Of a stretch of DNA of 64,000 bases, positions 17,838 through 25,991 are shown in pieces. The notes beneath the pieces were generated by a model. It saw only the letters and a program-made list of their open reading frames with translations. It was not told where the DNA came from and ran no database searches. The stretch's first letter is position 1. The number at the start of each line of letters is the position of its first letter. Both the position numbers and the translations under genes were made by a program. Source of the stretch: JAEUIX01 sp964611125 (GTDB lineage Bacteria; Planctomycetota; Phycisphaerae; Phycisphaerales; UBA1924); NCBI GenBank assembly GCA_964611125.1, contig CAZSZO010000009.1, forward strand, positions 43,556-107,555, in the 5' to 3' direction.

Positions 17838-18318
17838 CGCCACTGGTGCCACTGAGTTCGTCGGCCCCCCCGCCGGGCCCGGCAGGTCCAGCCCTCGAGC
17901 TTCATGATCCGGGCGACTTTCTCCCTGTTAAGCGTGTCGAAGCCGAGCTGGAACCGCAGTTGGCCCCACACCATGCCCACGCCCCAGGTCGGCTCCTGCT
18001 GGATGATCTCGTGGATGTGGTGGGCGATCATGCCGTCGATCGGCGCGGCCTTGCGCTCGCGCGGCAGGTAATACGCGGTCGAGCGCGGCACCTCCAGCCA
18101 GCGGCACACCTTGGCGACCGCTCGACCCACCCGTCAACCTCGGCGACGGTGAGATTGAACTGGCGGGCCAAGTCCGCCGGCGTGGCGCGGCCCTTGATCA
18201 GGTCCAGCACCACGGCGGCCTTGCGCCCAGCGGTCCAGCGCTGGATGTCCTCAGCAGGGCCCGCGGGCGCGGCGGAGGCAGTCTTGTCGGAGCGGTCGGA
18301 AGCACGGTCTGCGGCCAT
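17838..18318 (-). pseudogene. IS3-family transposase remnant (orfA-orfB fusion, truncated)
   Basis: The orfA part starts at ATG 18318 (aagga ribosome site) and gives RWTAGRKAAVVLDLIKGRATPADLARQFNLTVAEVDGWVE, the helix-turn-helix of IS3-type OrfA. At about 18125 the reading jumps to another frame and to orfB sequence: AKVCRWLEVPRSTAYY, then WGQLRFQLGFDTLNREKVARIMKLEGW, the HTH_21 region of OrfB. The end of orfA and the start of orfB are therefore deleted, and the DDE catalytic domain is missing entirely because the remnant stops beside the vWA gene. It cannot encode an active transposase. It marks an old insertion followed by decay. Confidence 0.8.
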
Positions 18319-18548
18319 GGGATGCGTCCTTGGAAAAGGGTGCCAAGTCCCATTATCGCGCGCCCAGCCGACGCGGGGGACGCATCACGCCAGGCTCCCC
18401 CGATCACAACGGCTAGCCCCACAATCACCATCCCGCCGCCCAACCGGCCCAAGCCCGCGACCTTGGGCACAAAGGCGAGCACGACCCCAAGCACGGCGGC
18501 GCCGAGCACAAGTCCCCACCACGGCACCCAGGAAAGCGTGTCGATCAT
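18198..18548 (-). CDS. Small membrane protein with C terminus replaced by the IS remnant
   Basis: From the ATG at 18548 the first 75 or so residues look genuine: two hydrophobic helices (WWGLVLGAAVLGVVLAFV and GGGMVIVGLAVVIGGAW) separated by a short basic loop. From about 18335 the frame runs into the IS3 remnant and becomes Pro/Arg-rich shadow sequence to the stop at 18198. The original C terminus is thus probably lost. No Shine-Dalgarno is clear. It lies 64 bp downstream of the 427-residue ORFan on the same strand and might be its operon partner. Confidence 0.45.
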   Translation of the reverse strand: MIDTLSWVPWWGLVLGAAVLGVVLAFVPKVAGLGRLGGGMVIVGLAVVIGGAWRDASPASAGRAIMGLGTLFQGRIPWPQTVLPTAPTRLPPPRPRALLRTSSAGPLGARPPWCWT

Positions 18549-18612
18549 GCTTCGGTCTTTCGGAATGCGAAGGCTCTCATTCCAACCGCCTCCTACTTCG
18601 CTCCCGCCGTGA

Positions 18613-19896
18613 TCATCCTGCCGACTCAATCCCACCACCTTCGGAAGGCCCATCCTCCGAACACATCAGGCTCTGCCATGTGCTGATCGCCCACTCGCGC
18701 TGGTGCTCGTGCTCAAACGCGACGGTAACCCTCGCGAAGCTGCCCTTGGATGCCATCAAGCCGTGCAGCGTGAACCCCGACCATCCGTCCTCTTCGCACG
18801 GCTCGATGCTCGCCGCGCCGGCTCTCCCGGTGGCGGAGAAGCGGATCGGCAACGGCCCATCGATCGGTTCCGCGGCTTTGGCCAGCACGTCCTCGGGCGA
18901 ATCATCTTCGCCGTCCATACCGTACGCGGAGAGGTGAATAGTGCGCGAGGCGTACATGCTCACCAAGGTGGCGCCGTCATCTTCCACATCGGAGTAAAAG
19001 TAAGCCGGCACATCGACCGACCAGGGGCCCATCGCGCGTGATTGCATGCCGCGGTAGTACCCCACGCCGGTCGGCGCCGGCTCCTTGAGGTCCGCGGCCT
19101 CGCCCTCGAACGCGAGAAGCTGGCGCAGCTCTTCTATTTCCCTCCGCGGCCAATCAGCTTTCGCGCCGCCCTCTTCTGCACTCTGGATCGCGTCCAGAGC
19201 GACCTTCGCCATCGCGGCCTCGTCTTCGTTCTCGGGCGGCCGCCACCGCACGTCGGTCCACAGCAAGCCGAGGCCGAGCTTGAACTCGACGTTGGCGTCG
19301 TGAGCCCGGTCCCACCACAAACAGAAGTCACGCGCCACGGCACCGCTCTCTCGCGAGGCCCGATCCCACCACGCCCGGTCCCGCGGTCCCAGGACGGTGC
19401 TCGTGTACGCGCCCTTGAGCTGCGGCTGCCCAAGGCCCAGATTGATCGCCATGCCCCCCTCGTGGTTGGTGTCGAGCACCACGGTCGCCAAGGCTCCCAA
19501 GTGCTCATCAAACTCGCGCTGGAGCACCACAAAGTCCCTCGTCGTCGAGTACGGCAACTCGTCCTGGCTCCAGTCCCACTCCAGCCCGACCTCGCGCCCG
19601 ACCGCTTCCAGCAGGTCCACCAGCCACGCGTGATAGCCGGGGCCGACTGTGGACGTCTTCGTCTCCACCTCGACCTCTCCCCGCTCGTGCCAGGTCAGCC
19701 TCAGGGGTTCACTCAGAGGATGGACCATCGCGAATAGAACGCCATCCTCCTCGCTGATGTGCATGGCCCGCGCGAGGAGCGGCACGTCCACATGGGTCTC
19801 TATGGCCCGCGCTATCGGCTCAAACTGACCACGCCGCAGCCCGCCGTTGTCCGAGGTCGAAGCCCGCCGACCCACCGCAAACAAACCGATCCCCAT
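18613..19896 (-). CDS. ORFan of unknown function, 427 residues
   Basis: It starts at ATG 19896 with a strong ribosome site (aaaggag, 7 bases upstream). The protein is soluble, acidic and Trp-rich, with no signal peptide or membrane segment: WSVDVPAYFYSDVEDDGATLVSMYAS, WDWSQDELPYSTTRDFVVLQ, and a helical charged region DEAAMAKVALDAIQSAEEGG. No catalytic motif or known repeat is recognised. Codon use is less GC-biased than in the core genes. It sits in the region of IS and REP remnants, which favours recent acquisition. Confidence 0.7.
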   Translation of the reverse strand: MGIGLFAVGRRASTSDNGGLRRGQFEPIARAIETHVDVPLLARAMHISEEDGVLFAMVHPLSEPLRLTWHERGEVEVETKTSTVGPGYHAWLVDLLEAVGREVGLEWDWSQDELPYSTTRDFVVLQREFDEHLGALATVVLDTNHEGGMAINLGLGQPQLKGAYTSTVLGPRDRAWWDRASRESGAVARDFCLWWDRAHDANVEFKLGLGLLWTDVRWRPPENEDEAAMAKVALDAIQSAEEGGAKADWPRREIEELRQLLAFEGEAADLKEPAPTGVGYYRGMQSRAMGPWSVDVPAYFYSDVEDDGATLVSMYASRTIHLSAYGMDGEDDSPEDVLAKAAEPIDGPLPIRFSATGRAGAASIEPCEEDGWSGFTLHGLMASKGSFARVTVAFEHEHQREWAISTWQSLMCSEDGPSEGGGIESAG

Positions 19897-20013
19897 GCGC
19901 AGCTCCTTTCACCCCCGAGCGTGATCGCGGCCAGCCTACACGAGCTGTCAAGCACGTTGGAAGGTCGCTGAACCCGAGCGTCGCTTAGCCCAGACTTTCT
20001 GAGAGCACATCCC

Positions 20014-20242
20014 TCACCTCACCACCGCCGCCTCCCCATCGATCTTCTCCAGCTCCCCGCGCCACGCCTCGCCCCCCAGTGTCGCGTCGGTCGCGCGCAG
20101 TTGCCTGATCCGCAGCCGCACCGTCGCCGCCGTGCGGTCGCGGTCGAGCTGGATGCGCAGCGTGCGGGTCCAGGCTTCCCAGAACGCGGGCGGGCGCTGG
20201 CCCGAGAGCGCCTGCTCGAAGCGCCCCGTGATTCTGGCAGGG
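20014..20242 (-). pseudogene. 3' fragment of an unidentified gene
   Basis: This frame reads like real protein for about 75 residues (FEQALSGQRPPAFWEAW, RDRTAATVRLRIRQLRATD, WRGELEKIDGEAAVV) up to a stop at 20014-20016, but upstream it meets a stop codon (TAG) at once and has no start. The break lies just before a REP hairpin (20270-20301), so the gene was probably cut when the REP/RAYT unit arrived. The N-terminal part was not found on the other side of the unit. The family is unknown. Confidence 0.5.
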
Positions 20243-20269
20243 TGGCGCTAAGTTGCGCGCTCGTCGTGC

Positions 20270-20301
20270 CACTGAGGTCTCGGCTCGGCGAGACCTCAGT
20301 G
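20270..20301 (-). repeat. REP hairpin, left copy
   Basis: A perfect 13-bp stem (cactgaggtctcg / cgagacctcagtg) encloses a 6-nt loop. Its reverse complement matches the right copy at 20851-20882 in 22 of 26 stem positions, in half the loop, and in the trailing ggcacg. The two copies are in inverted orientation on either side of the REP-transposase gene. Confidence 0.85.
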
Positions 20302-20302
20302 T

Positions 20303-20807
20303 CCGGCGAACCGCGCACTTCGCCGGCAGTTCTTCATGATATACGCAGCCTTGCTCCATCACATGCCTCGCTCCCTCGTCACGTACCTCCGCCAGTCCTC
20401 CCAACCCGTCCCACGTTTTGATCAAAGCCCCCGCCAGCCTGCCAGAACCGAAGCCTCGGTCCGACGGTCAAATGTTTCAGCACCGCCGCCCCGGCCGCGC
20501 GCCAGCGCGGCAGCACCGTCTTGGAGACCGACAGCTTGAGGCTCAGCAGCGTCTTGGCCAGCGGACATCCCGGCGACGGCCGCGCGATCAGATGCACATG
20601 CTCGGGCATGATCACCCAGGCAATCAGCTCGATCCGGCCGTGCTCGCAGGCCGCCCTGAGATTCGCCTCGAAGAGGTCGGCGATGCGCGGATTGGAGAGC
20701 AGCGTGATCCGCCGGAAGCACGAGAACGTGACGAACCGGACTTGGTCGGGCGTTTCCCGCCGCTTCATCCGCTTGCGCATGGGCGTCGTGGGGACCATAC
20801 GCTGCAT
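20303..20807 (-). pseudogene. REP-associated transposase (RAYT), frameshifted
   Basis: From ATG 20807 the frame gives RFVTFSCFRRITLL, then AWVIMPEHVHLIARP with the HuH metal-binding pair, LSLKLSVSKTVLPRW, and RFWQAGGGFDQNV, all hallmarks of Y1-type REP transposases. The family normally continues with an EYIHxNPVRRGLV block carrying the catalytic region, but this frame stops at 20379. A decayed version (KAAYIMKNCRRSARF) persists out of frame near 20310-20355, with an in-frame stop before it. The gene is therefore frameshifted and probably inactive. It is bracketed by two REP hairpins, its presumed substrates. Confidence 0.8.
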
Positions 20808-20850
20808 TCTACGCTCAGGCAGACCGGCGTGAGACTCGCCCTCCCCAGAG

Positions 20851-20882
20851 CACCGAGGTCTCGTCCAGCCGAGACCTCGGTG
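20851..20882 (+). repeat. REP hairpin, right copy
   Basis: A perfect 13-bp stem (caccgaggtctcg / cgagacctcggtg) with loop tccagc, followed by ggcacg. It lies 44 bp upstream of the RAYT start, inverted relative to the left copy at 20270-20301. The compensated C-G versus T-A changes in the two copies keep the stem intact. Confidence 0.85.
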
Positions 20883-20955
20883 GCACGGGTCGCATGCTCG
20901 GACTCCTGTTGAACCGTAACCCCGGTCAAGAGGCGTCCGAAAGTCCTGGGCAGGG

Positions 20956-21240
20956 TCAACGTAACTCAATGCCACCCCGCCTTGTCAATCTTTCGTTGAT
21001 TCCGGACACATCGCCACCTCCAAGCACAAGCAGTTGGCCGACGTTGGTGGGTGTCTCGAAAAGCACGGCTTGCATGGCCCAGATAAGGTACAGCAGAACC
21101 GCCACCGAGACGAGTGACTGAACGAATAGAACTACGCAAATCATATTGAGCGATACATGTATATGCTTCTTTATCAGAACCAAAGAAGCCAAGCCGGATA
21201 GGGGCTCCACGGTCGGGCCGCGATCCAATCCTGGCGCCAT
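20956..21240 (-). CDS. Small membrane protein, ORFan
   Basis: The protein has 94 residues from the ATG at 21240, the first methionine after an Arg-rich non-coding-like stretch. It has a strong hydrophobic helix pair (MICVVLFVQSLVSVAVLLYLIWAM, about residues 33-56), a VLFETPTNVGQLLVL segment, and a basic tail. The DNA is clearly lower in GC than its surroundings. No Shine-Dalgarno is evident. No family is recognised. It lies at the right edge of the IS/REP scrapyard and is likely acquired. Confidence 0.5.
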   Translation of the reverse strand: MAPGLDRGPTVEPLSGLASLVLIKKHIHVSLNMICVVLFVQSLVSVAVLLYLIWAMQAVLFETPTNVGQLLVLGGGDVSGINERLTRRGGIELR

Positions 21241-21310
21241 TCTGACATAACGCAACACCGAGACAGCGCAATCGGTGCACTTGCTTGAACGTCCACCCGG
21301 TCCAGCCCGC

Positions 21311-21832
21311 TCACTCCTTCCCCAGCGTCTCCCCCTCCGCCTCCGTCCGGTACGTCCGGGCCCGCTCCAGCACGTCCCGCTCCGCGGCCGCCTGGTCGCC
21401 CCGCTCGGCCAGCGGCGCGAGCACAAAGCTCCACTCGATCCGCGTCGCCCGCGTCCCCGGCAGCGCCGTCGCGATCAGGTCGACCCCCGGGTACTCGTAG
21501 TACGGCGCCTCCGCCTCGCGGCTGGTGATCAGCGGTTCGTACCCCTCCTTGTGCAGGCGGATGTCGTACACCCCGAAAAACGCAAACTCCGTCTCCACCG
21601 GCGTCCGCCCGATCTCGTAATCGTTCAGCCACACCACCGCGCCGGGCGGTTCGGACGTGATCGAAATCACCCGCTCCTGCCGGCCGCAGCCGCTCAGGCA
21701 CGCACCCGCCGCCAGACACGCCATCAGCACGCCGCGCGCCGTCAGCGCCGCAGCGGACGAGCGAACCTTGCCGAACAGAAAAGTCGCGGGAGTCGCGGGG
21801 GTCGGGGGGGTCGCGGGAGTCGCGGGGGTCAT
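21311..21832 (-). CDS. PEGA-domain lipoprotein
   Basis: The protein has 173 residues and starts at ATG 21832 within an ATGA overlap with crcB. The first 17 residues are a TPATPATPP repeat encoded by a 9-bp microsatellite; a later start (ATG 21724) would give a cleaner signal peptide. The lipobox is LSGC (about residue 49). A PEGA domain follows: ISITSEPPGAVVWLNDYEIGRTP and FGVYDIRLHKEGYEP, the usual two blocks. These proteins sit at the envelope surface; the function is unknown. The operon order is pdxH-crcB-this gene. Confidence 0.85.
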   Translation of the reverse strand: MTPATPATPPTPATPATFLFGKVRSSAAALTARGVLMACLAAGACLSGCGRQERVISITSEPPGAVVWLNDYEIGRTPVETEFAFFGVYDIRLHKEGYEPLITSREAEAPYYEYPGVDLIATALPGTRATRIEWSFVLAPLAERGDQAAAERDVLERARTYRTEAEGETLGKE

Positions 21833-22245
21833 GGCCCCATGGTACCAGCGGGCGAGCCCCCCCGGTGCATCGCCGCCCAGCCCGCCGCGACGAGGACCAG
21901 GCCCAGCACGTTGCTGAGGGCGACATAGGCCAGCGCCTGCCCGGCCCGCCCGTCGCGCAGCATGCCGATGGTCTCAAGGCCGAAACTGGAAAACGTCGTG
22001 AACCCGCCCAGCACCCCGGTGAACAGGAACAGCCTGGCCCGGTCCTCACCCTGACCCTGGCCCACGACCCCCATCGCCCCGGCCAGCAGGCCGATCACCA
22101 GGCACCCCAGCAGGTTGCACGCCAGCGTCCCGAGGGGAAACCCCGGAGAACTGGGCCGCATCGCCACCACCAAGCCGTAGCGGGCCACCGACCCGATGGC
22201 CCCACCGATCGCAATGAGCAGCAGGTTGACCAGGAGATTGACCAT
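21829..22245 (-). CDS. crcB: Fluoride ion channel CrcB/FluC
   Basis: The protein has 138 residues, typical length, with four membrane helices. Family motifs are present: GGAIGSVARYGL in helix 1, FPLGTLACNLLGC (the conserved Asn of the pore) in helix 2, and GVLGGFTTFSSFGLE, the Phe-box and sodium-site region, in helix 3. It exports fluoride as a dual-topology dimer. A single gene copy fits a homodimer. It is 33 bp downstream of pdxH. No fluoride riboswitch was recognised in that gap or upstream of pdxH. Confidence 0.95.
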   Translation of the reverse strand: MVNLLVNLLLIAIGGAIGSVARYGLVVAMRPSSPGFPLGTLACNLLGCLVIGLLAGAMGVVGQGQGEDRARLFLFTGVLGGFTTFSSFGLETIGMLRDGRAGQALAYVALSNVLGLVLVAAGWAAMHRGGSPAGTMGP

Positions 22246-22278
22246 GGGGGGAGAGGAGAGGGGCTAGCGGTGGTGGTA

Positions 22279-23001
22279 TCAGGGCTGGAGACGCACAGTG
22301 TTCCACGGGGAACCTTCAAACCCCGGCACGCCATCGACCGTCGCCGGGGAGAGCGTCCGCGTCCACCGGGCCCGGTCGTGCAGCCGATTGGGGTGGCCCA
22401 GCCAGCATTCCACCCGGTCGGCCCACAGCCGGAACCCTCCCCAGTGCGGCGGGCGCGGGATGCGGATCGTCCGGTCGTTCTCCAGATCCACATCCACCGA
22501 GATCCCGAACCGCTTCATGATCTCGAAGCTCTCCAGCACCAGATCGTCGCGCGACGTCAGCGGCCGGCTCTGCTGGCTCGCCCAGGCGCCGATCCGGCTG
22601 CCCAGCGGCCGCCGATGAAAATACTCATCGCTCTCGCTGTCGGGCGAGCGTGTCACCCGGCCCTCAACGCGGATCTGCCGCTCCAGATGATCCCAGTGGA
22701 AGATCACTGCCGCGAACGGGTTGGCCGTGAGGTCGCGTCCTTTGTGGCTGTCGTAGTTGGTGTAGAAGACCACCCGCCCGGACGGCCCGTCGACGCCGCG
22801 AGCGAGCACGATGCGGGCCGAGGGTCGGCCGTCGGGCCCCACGGTCGCGAGGGTGATGGCGTTGGGGTTGGGCTGCGTCTTCTTCGCCGCGGCGTCGGCC
22901 AGCCAGTCGGTCAGAATGTCAAAGGGATTGTCCGGCAACTGCTCGGGAAGCGTGTGACCAGAGAAGTGGCAGCGGCCGGAAAGCGCGTCGATCTGGGACA
23001 T
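22279..23001 (-). CDS. pdxH: Pyridoxamine 5'-phosphate oxidase
   Basis: The protein has 240 residues from ATG 23001; the open frame extends 39 codons upstream but that part is low-complexity. FMN-binding motifs: RIVLARGVD, VVFYTNYDSHKGRDL, FHWDHLERQIRVEGRV. Then SDEYFHRRPLGSRIGAWASQQSRPL and the C-terminal substrate motif FRLWADRVECWLGHPNRLHDR, all diagnostic. It oxidises PNP and PMP to pyridoxal phosphate. It is slightly longer than the usual 215 residues, mainly at the C terminus. It diverges from dnaB across 147 bp. Confidence 0.95.
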   Translation of the reverse strand: MSQIDALSGRCHFSGHTLPEQLPDNPFDILTDWLADAAAKKTQPNPNAITLATVGPDGRPSARIVLARGVDGPSGRVVFYTNYDSHKGRDLTANPFAAVIFHWDHLERQIRVEGRVTRSPDSESDEYFHRRPLGSRIGAWASQQSRPLTSRDDLVLESFEIMKRFGISVDVDLENDRTIRIPRPPHWGGFRLWADRVECWLGHPNRLHDRARWTRTLSPATVDGVPGFEGSPWNTVRLQP

Positions 23002-23148
23002 GACAAAGGATAGAAGGGCCGCCGCGGCGCGACACTTCGCCAGGGAAGCCTGGCGGGCTGTCGGCGCCGGTGGAGCGCAGGTGGAAGCCAGAAGAACAAG
23101 TTGTGGGTGACGCCCCATTGGCGCGGCGGCGGCCTAGTCTGACCGCTC

Positions 23149-25089
23149 ATGACCACCGCCCCCGCCAGTCCAGGGAAGGACTCCTTCGATTTCCGCCGCT
23201 ACGAGCGGGCGGGCGATCGGCCCTTTGGCGGGCGGGCCGGTGGTGGTGCTGGTGGCGGCGGGCCGCCGAAGGTTCCGCTGGGTCGGCTGTTTGATCGCGA
23301 GCCGCCCTGCTCGATTGAGTCGGAGATGAGCCTGCTGGGCTCGATGATCATCGACCCGCGGGTGATCACCGATGTCATCAACCAGGTGAAGGGCGGCGAG
23401 GCGTTCTACGAGGAGCGCCACGGGCTGATCTTCCAGGCCCTGGTGGAGGTCTACGACAAGCACCACACCGGCGACCTGGTGCAGCTCAACCAGACGCTGA
23501 CTGACAAAGGCGTGCTCGAACAGATCGGCGGCACCGAGTATCTCGTGCGCATCGCCCAGGATGTGCCCAGCGCCGCCAACGCGGCCCACTACGCCCGCAT
23601 CGTCGCCGACAAGTTCAAGCTCCGCCGGCTGATCGACGCCGCGGGTCAGATCCTCTTCGACACCTACCACGCGGGCCAGGTGACCGGCGACGACGCCAGC
23701 AAGCTCGTGGACATCGCCGAGCAGAAGATCTTCGAGATCGCCCAGGAGGAGATGGCCAGCGACCCGCAGGGGCTGTCGCAGCTGCTGACGCTCGAGTACG
23801 AGCGGCTGATGGCGATCGAAGAGGGCCACGGCGCCCCTGAGGGCGTCTACACCGGGTACTACGACCTCGACGACAAGCTCAGCGGCCTGCAGCCTGGTGA
23901 AATGATCATCATCGCGGCCCGCCCGTCGATGGGTAAGACGGCCCTGACGCTGAACCTGGCCGAGCAGATCGCGCTGGGGACGAGCGAGCCGTCCTCGACG
24001 CGGGCGGAGCGGGAGCGGATCGCGGTGGGGTTCTTCAGCCTGGAAATGAGCAAGTCGGCGCTGGTGCAGCGGCTGATCAGCTCGTGGAGCGGTTACGACA
24101 GCCACCGCATCCGCACCGGGCGGCTGGGGGAAAAGGACTACGGCGTGATCCTGGAGGCGTGCCAGCAGCTCGGGCAGGCGCCGATGTACATCGACGACAC
24201 GCCCGGCCTGTCGCTGCTGCAGTTGCGGGCCCGGGCCCGCCGGATGGTGCACCAGCACAAGGTGAAGGTGCTGATGATCGACTACCTGCAGTTGCTGTCT
24301 TCGCCGCAGCAGGCGCGGGAGAGCCGGCAGGTCGAAGTCGGCGCGATCAGCCGGGGCGTGAAGGCCCTGGCCCGCGAGCTGAAGGTGCCGGTGATCTGCC
24401 TCAGCCAGCTCAACCGCGGGCCGGAAGGGCGCGACGGCAACCGCCCGCGCCTGTCGGACCTGCGCGAGTCAGGATCGCTGGAGCAGGACGCCGACGTGGT
24501 CATGCTGCTGCACCGCGAGGAGTACTACCACATCGGCGACCAGGAGTGGCTCAACGACCCGCTGAACGAGGACAAGATCGGCGTGGCGGAGGTGATCATC
24601 GCCAAGCAGCGCAGCGGCCCGACGGGGACGGTGAAGCTGACGTGGGACTCATCGACGACGCGGTTCAAGAACCACGTCGGTACGTACGGACAGGGTGGCG
24701 GCCAGGGCGGCGGCCATGGTGGCCACGCTGGCGGGGGTGGTGGCGGCAGCCCGGCAGGCCACGGCGGCGGCGGTGGCGGCGGTCGTCAGGCCCCCACGGT
24801 GCACACGCGCACGCCGCCGCCGGCGCTGGGCGGACCCGCCGCGAGCGGCGCCGCGGCGCCAGCGGGTTCGCGCGGCAGCCTGACCAGCGACTGGGGCGGC
24901 GGACTCGGACCGGTGGGCGGGGCGAGCGCCGGGCCGGCGGGCAACTCGCGTGGAGTGGGCTTCGGCGCCGGGCCCAAGACCGGGCCGGTCGCCAACTTCC
25001 GCGACGGCGGCGGCCCTGACGAAGACGATGATCCCGACGTGGCTCCGCCGCCGCTGGGCGGCGGCGACAGCGGACCGGCGCCGTTCTGA
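23149..25089 (+). CDS. dnaB: Replicative DNA helicase DnaB with long Gly/His-rich tail
   Basis: The protein has 646 residues against about 450-470 usual. The N-terminal primase-interacting domain starts PCSIESEMSLLGSMI (about 45-145). The RecA-like motor has Walker A ARPSMGKTAL (about 255-264), FFSLEMSK, VLMIDYLQLL (Walker B), LSQLNR and the LRESGSLEQDADVV arginine region. From about residue 510 a 135-residue low-complexity tail follows: GGQGGGHGGHAGGGGGG, GGGGGGGRQ, then an acidic patch PDEDDDPDV and a terminal APF. No intein is present. The tail resembles the linker and tip of SSB in design. It unwinds DNA ahead of the replication fork. Confidence 0.95.
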   Translation: MTTAPASPGKDSFDFRRYERAGDRPFGGRAGGGAGGGGPPKVPLGRLFDREPPCSIESEMSLLGSMIIDPRVITDVINQVKGGEAFYEERHGLIFQALVEVYDKHHTGDLVQLNQTLTDKGVLEQIGGTEYLVRIAQDVPSAANAAHYARIVADKFKLRRLIDAAGQILFDTYHAGQVTGDDASKLVDIAEQKIFEIAQEEMASDPQGLSQLLTLEYERLMAIEEGHGAPEGVYTGYYDLDDKLSGLQPGEMIIIAARPSMGKTALTLNLAEQIALGTSEPSSTRAERERIAVGFFSLEMSKSALVQRLISSWSGYDSHRIRTGRLGEKDYGVILEACQQLGQAPMYIDDTPGLSLLQLRARARRMVHQHKVKVLMIDYLQLLSSPQQARESRQVEVGAISRGVKALARELKVPVICLSQLNRGPEGRDGNRPRLSDLRESGSLEQDADVVMLLHREEYYHIGDQEWLNDPLNEDKIGVAEVIIAKQRSGPTGTVKLTWDSSTTRFKNHVGTYGQGGGQGGGHGGHAGGGGGGSPAGHGGGGGGGRQAPTVHTRTPPPALGGPAASGAAAPAGSRGSLTSDWGGGLGPVGGASAGPAGNSRGVGFGAGPKTGPVANFRDGGGPDEDDDPDVAPPPLGGGDSGPAPF

Positions 25090-25117
25090 ATCGCCAGTTC
25101 TGAATCGCCAGTTCTGA
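25084..25117 (+). repeat. Tandem 14-bp repeat at the dnaB stop codon
   Basis: The unit ttctgaatcgccag occurs twice in tandem with a third partial copy (ttctga). The first copy contains the dnaB stop codon. It is probably a replication slippage product. Confidence 0.8.
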
Positions 25118-25367
25118 GGGCCAGGCCCTGTTCGGGCTTCGCGGCTGCACCATGGGCCGTCGCGCCGATGGGGAACATCTCCGCCATGGTTCCGCGCCTG
25201 GTGCGCCCTGATGATGTTCCATCAGGTCGGGCATCGCGCTCGCCCGCCGCGCCCCAGCGCGGCCGCACCACTCGATCGCCCGATCAAAAGGCCTCAGCAG
25301 CGCCAGGCGCTGACTGCCGGACGTACCGGCATTCGGCCATGGCGCCCACTTTCAGAAGGATCCTTCC

Positions 25368-25742
25368 ATGAACGCCTCCCGCCTCTTCGCCCTGCCTTGC
25401 GTCTTTCTGGCCATCGCGCTCAACGGGTGCAACTCCTCGACGCGGTCATCGACCTCCGACCCCACCGTGAGCCGCGTGAACTTCACACTCGAGCCCAGCA
25501 CGCGCGACCTGCTGGCGGGCGAGACGGTCACCATCTTCGCCCGCAGCTACGACACCTACGGGCGCGACCCGCAGATCGAGTGGACGACCACCTCAGGCAA
25601 GCTGACGACCGAGCAGAACGGCCGCGTCGCCCGCGTCAAGATCGACCAGGCGGGCACGTGCACCGTCTCCGCCGTGCTCACGGCTGATGGTCGCGAGATC
25701 AAGCGTGAGAGCGTCGAGGTTCGCGTCAAGCCGCTGTCCTGA
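25368..25742 (+). CDS. Small lipoprotein with Ig-like domain
   Basis: The protein has 124 residues; aagga lies 6 bases before the ATG. The signal peptide ends in the lipobox LNGC (Cys22). The mature part, after a Ser/Thr spacer, is an about 85-residue beta-sandwich-like domain: VNFTLEPSTRDLLAGETVTIFARS, PQIEWTTTSGKL, GRVARVKIDQAGTCTVSAVLT, ending in EVRV. This is the strand pattern of bacterial Ig-like (Big/PKD-type) domains. It is likely anchored to an envelope membrane; the role is unknown. Confidence 0.8.
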   Translation: MNASRLFALPCVFLAIALNGCNSSTRSSTSDPTVSRVNFTLEPSTRDLLAGETVTIFARSYDTYGRDPQIEWTTTSGKLTTEQNGRVARVKIDQAGTCTVSAVLTADGREIKRESVEVRVKPLS

Positions 25743-25772
25743 GCCTGACACGATCCCGCGCCCTGTGGGCCG

Positions 25773-25790
25773 GCGCGGCACACGCCGCGC
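25773..25790 (+). terminator. GC hairpin downstream of the lipoprotein gene
   Basis: A perfect 7-bp stem gcgcggc/gccgcgc with loop acac lies 31 bp after the stop. There is no U tract, so termination is uncertain. Confidence 0.3.
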
Positions 25791-25991
25791 AGCGGCTCGC
25801 GGGCGGGCGTCGCACATGACGGGCGTTGAAGAGGGAATGTTCCTCCGTTGACGCCGCCGCGATACGGGCCATGATGTACTTGTCTTCTCTTTCGCCGTCC
25901 CATGCGCGGGACGGAGATCCCAAACCAGCACTCAGCCGCCGGGCCTCCCCTCCGCTCATCCAGGAGCTCGGCGAACCACCAGAGGTTCTAC

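Noticed and set aside
17846..17856. gtgccactgag, identical to the flank and edge of the left REP hairpin
   Set aside because: Only 11 nt and no hairpin follows; may be chance, though it lies at the edge of the IS remnant.
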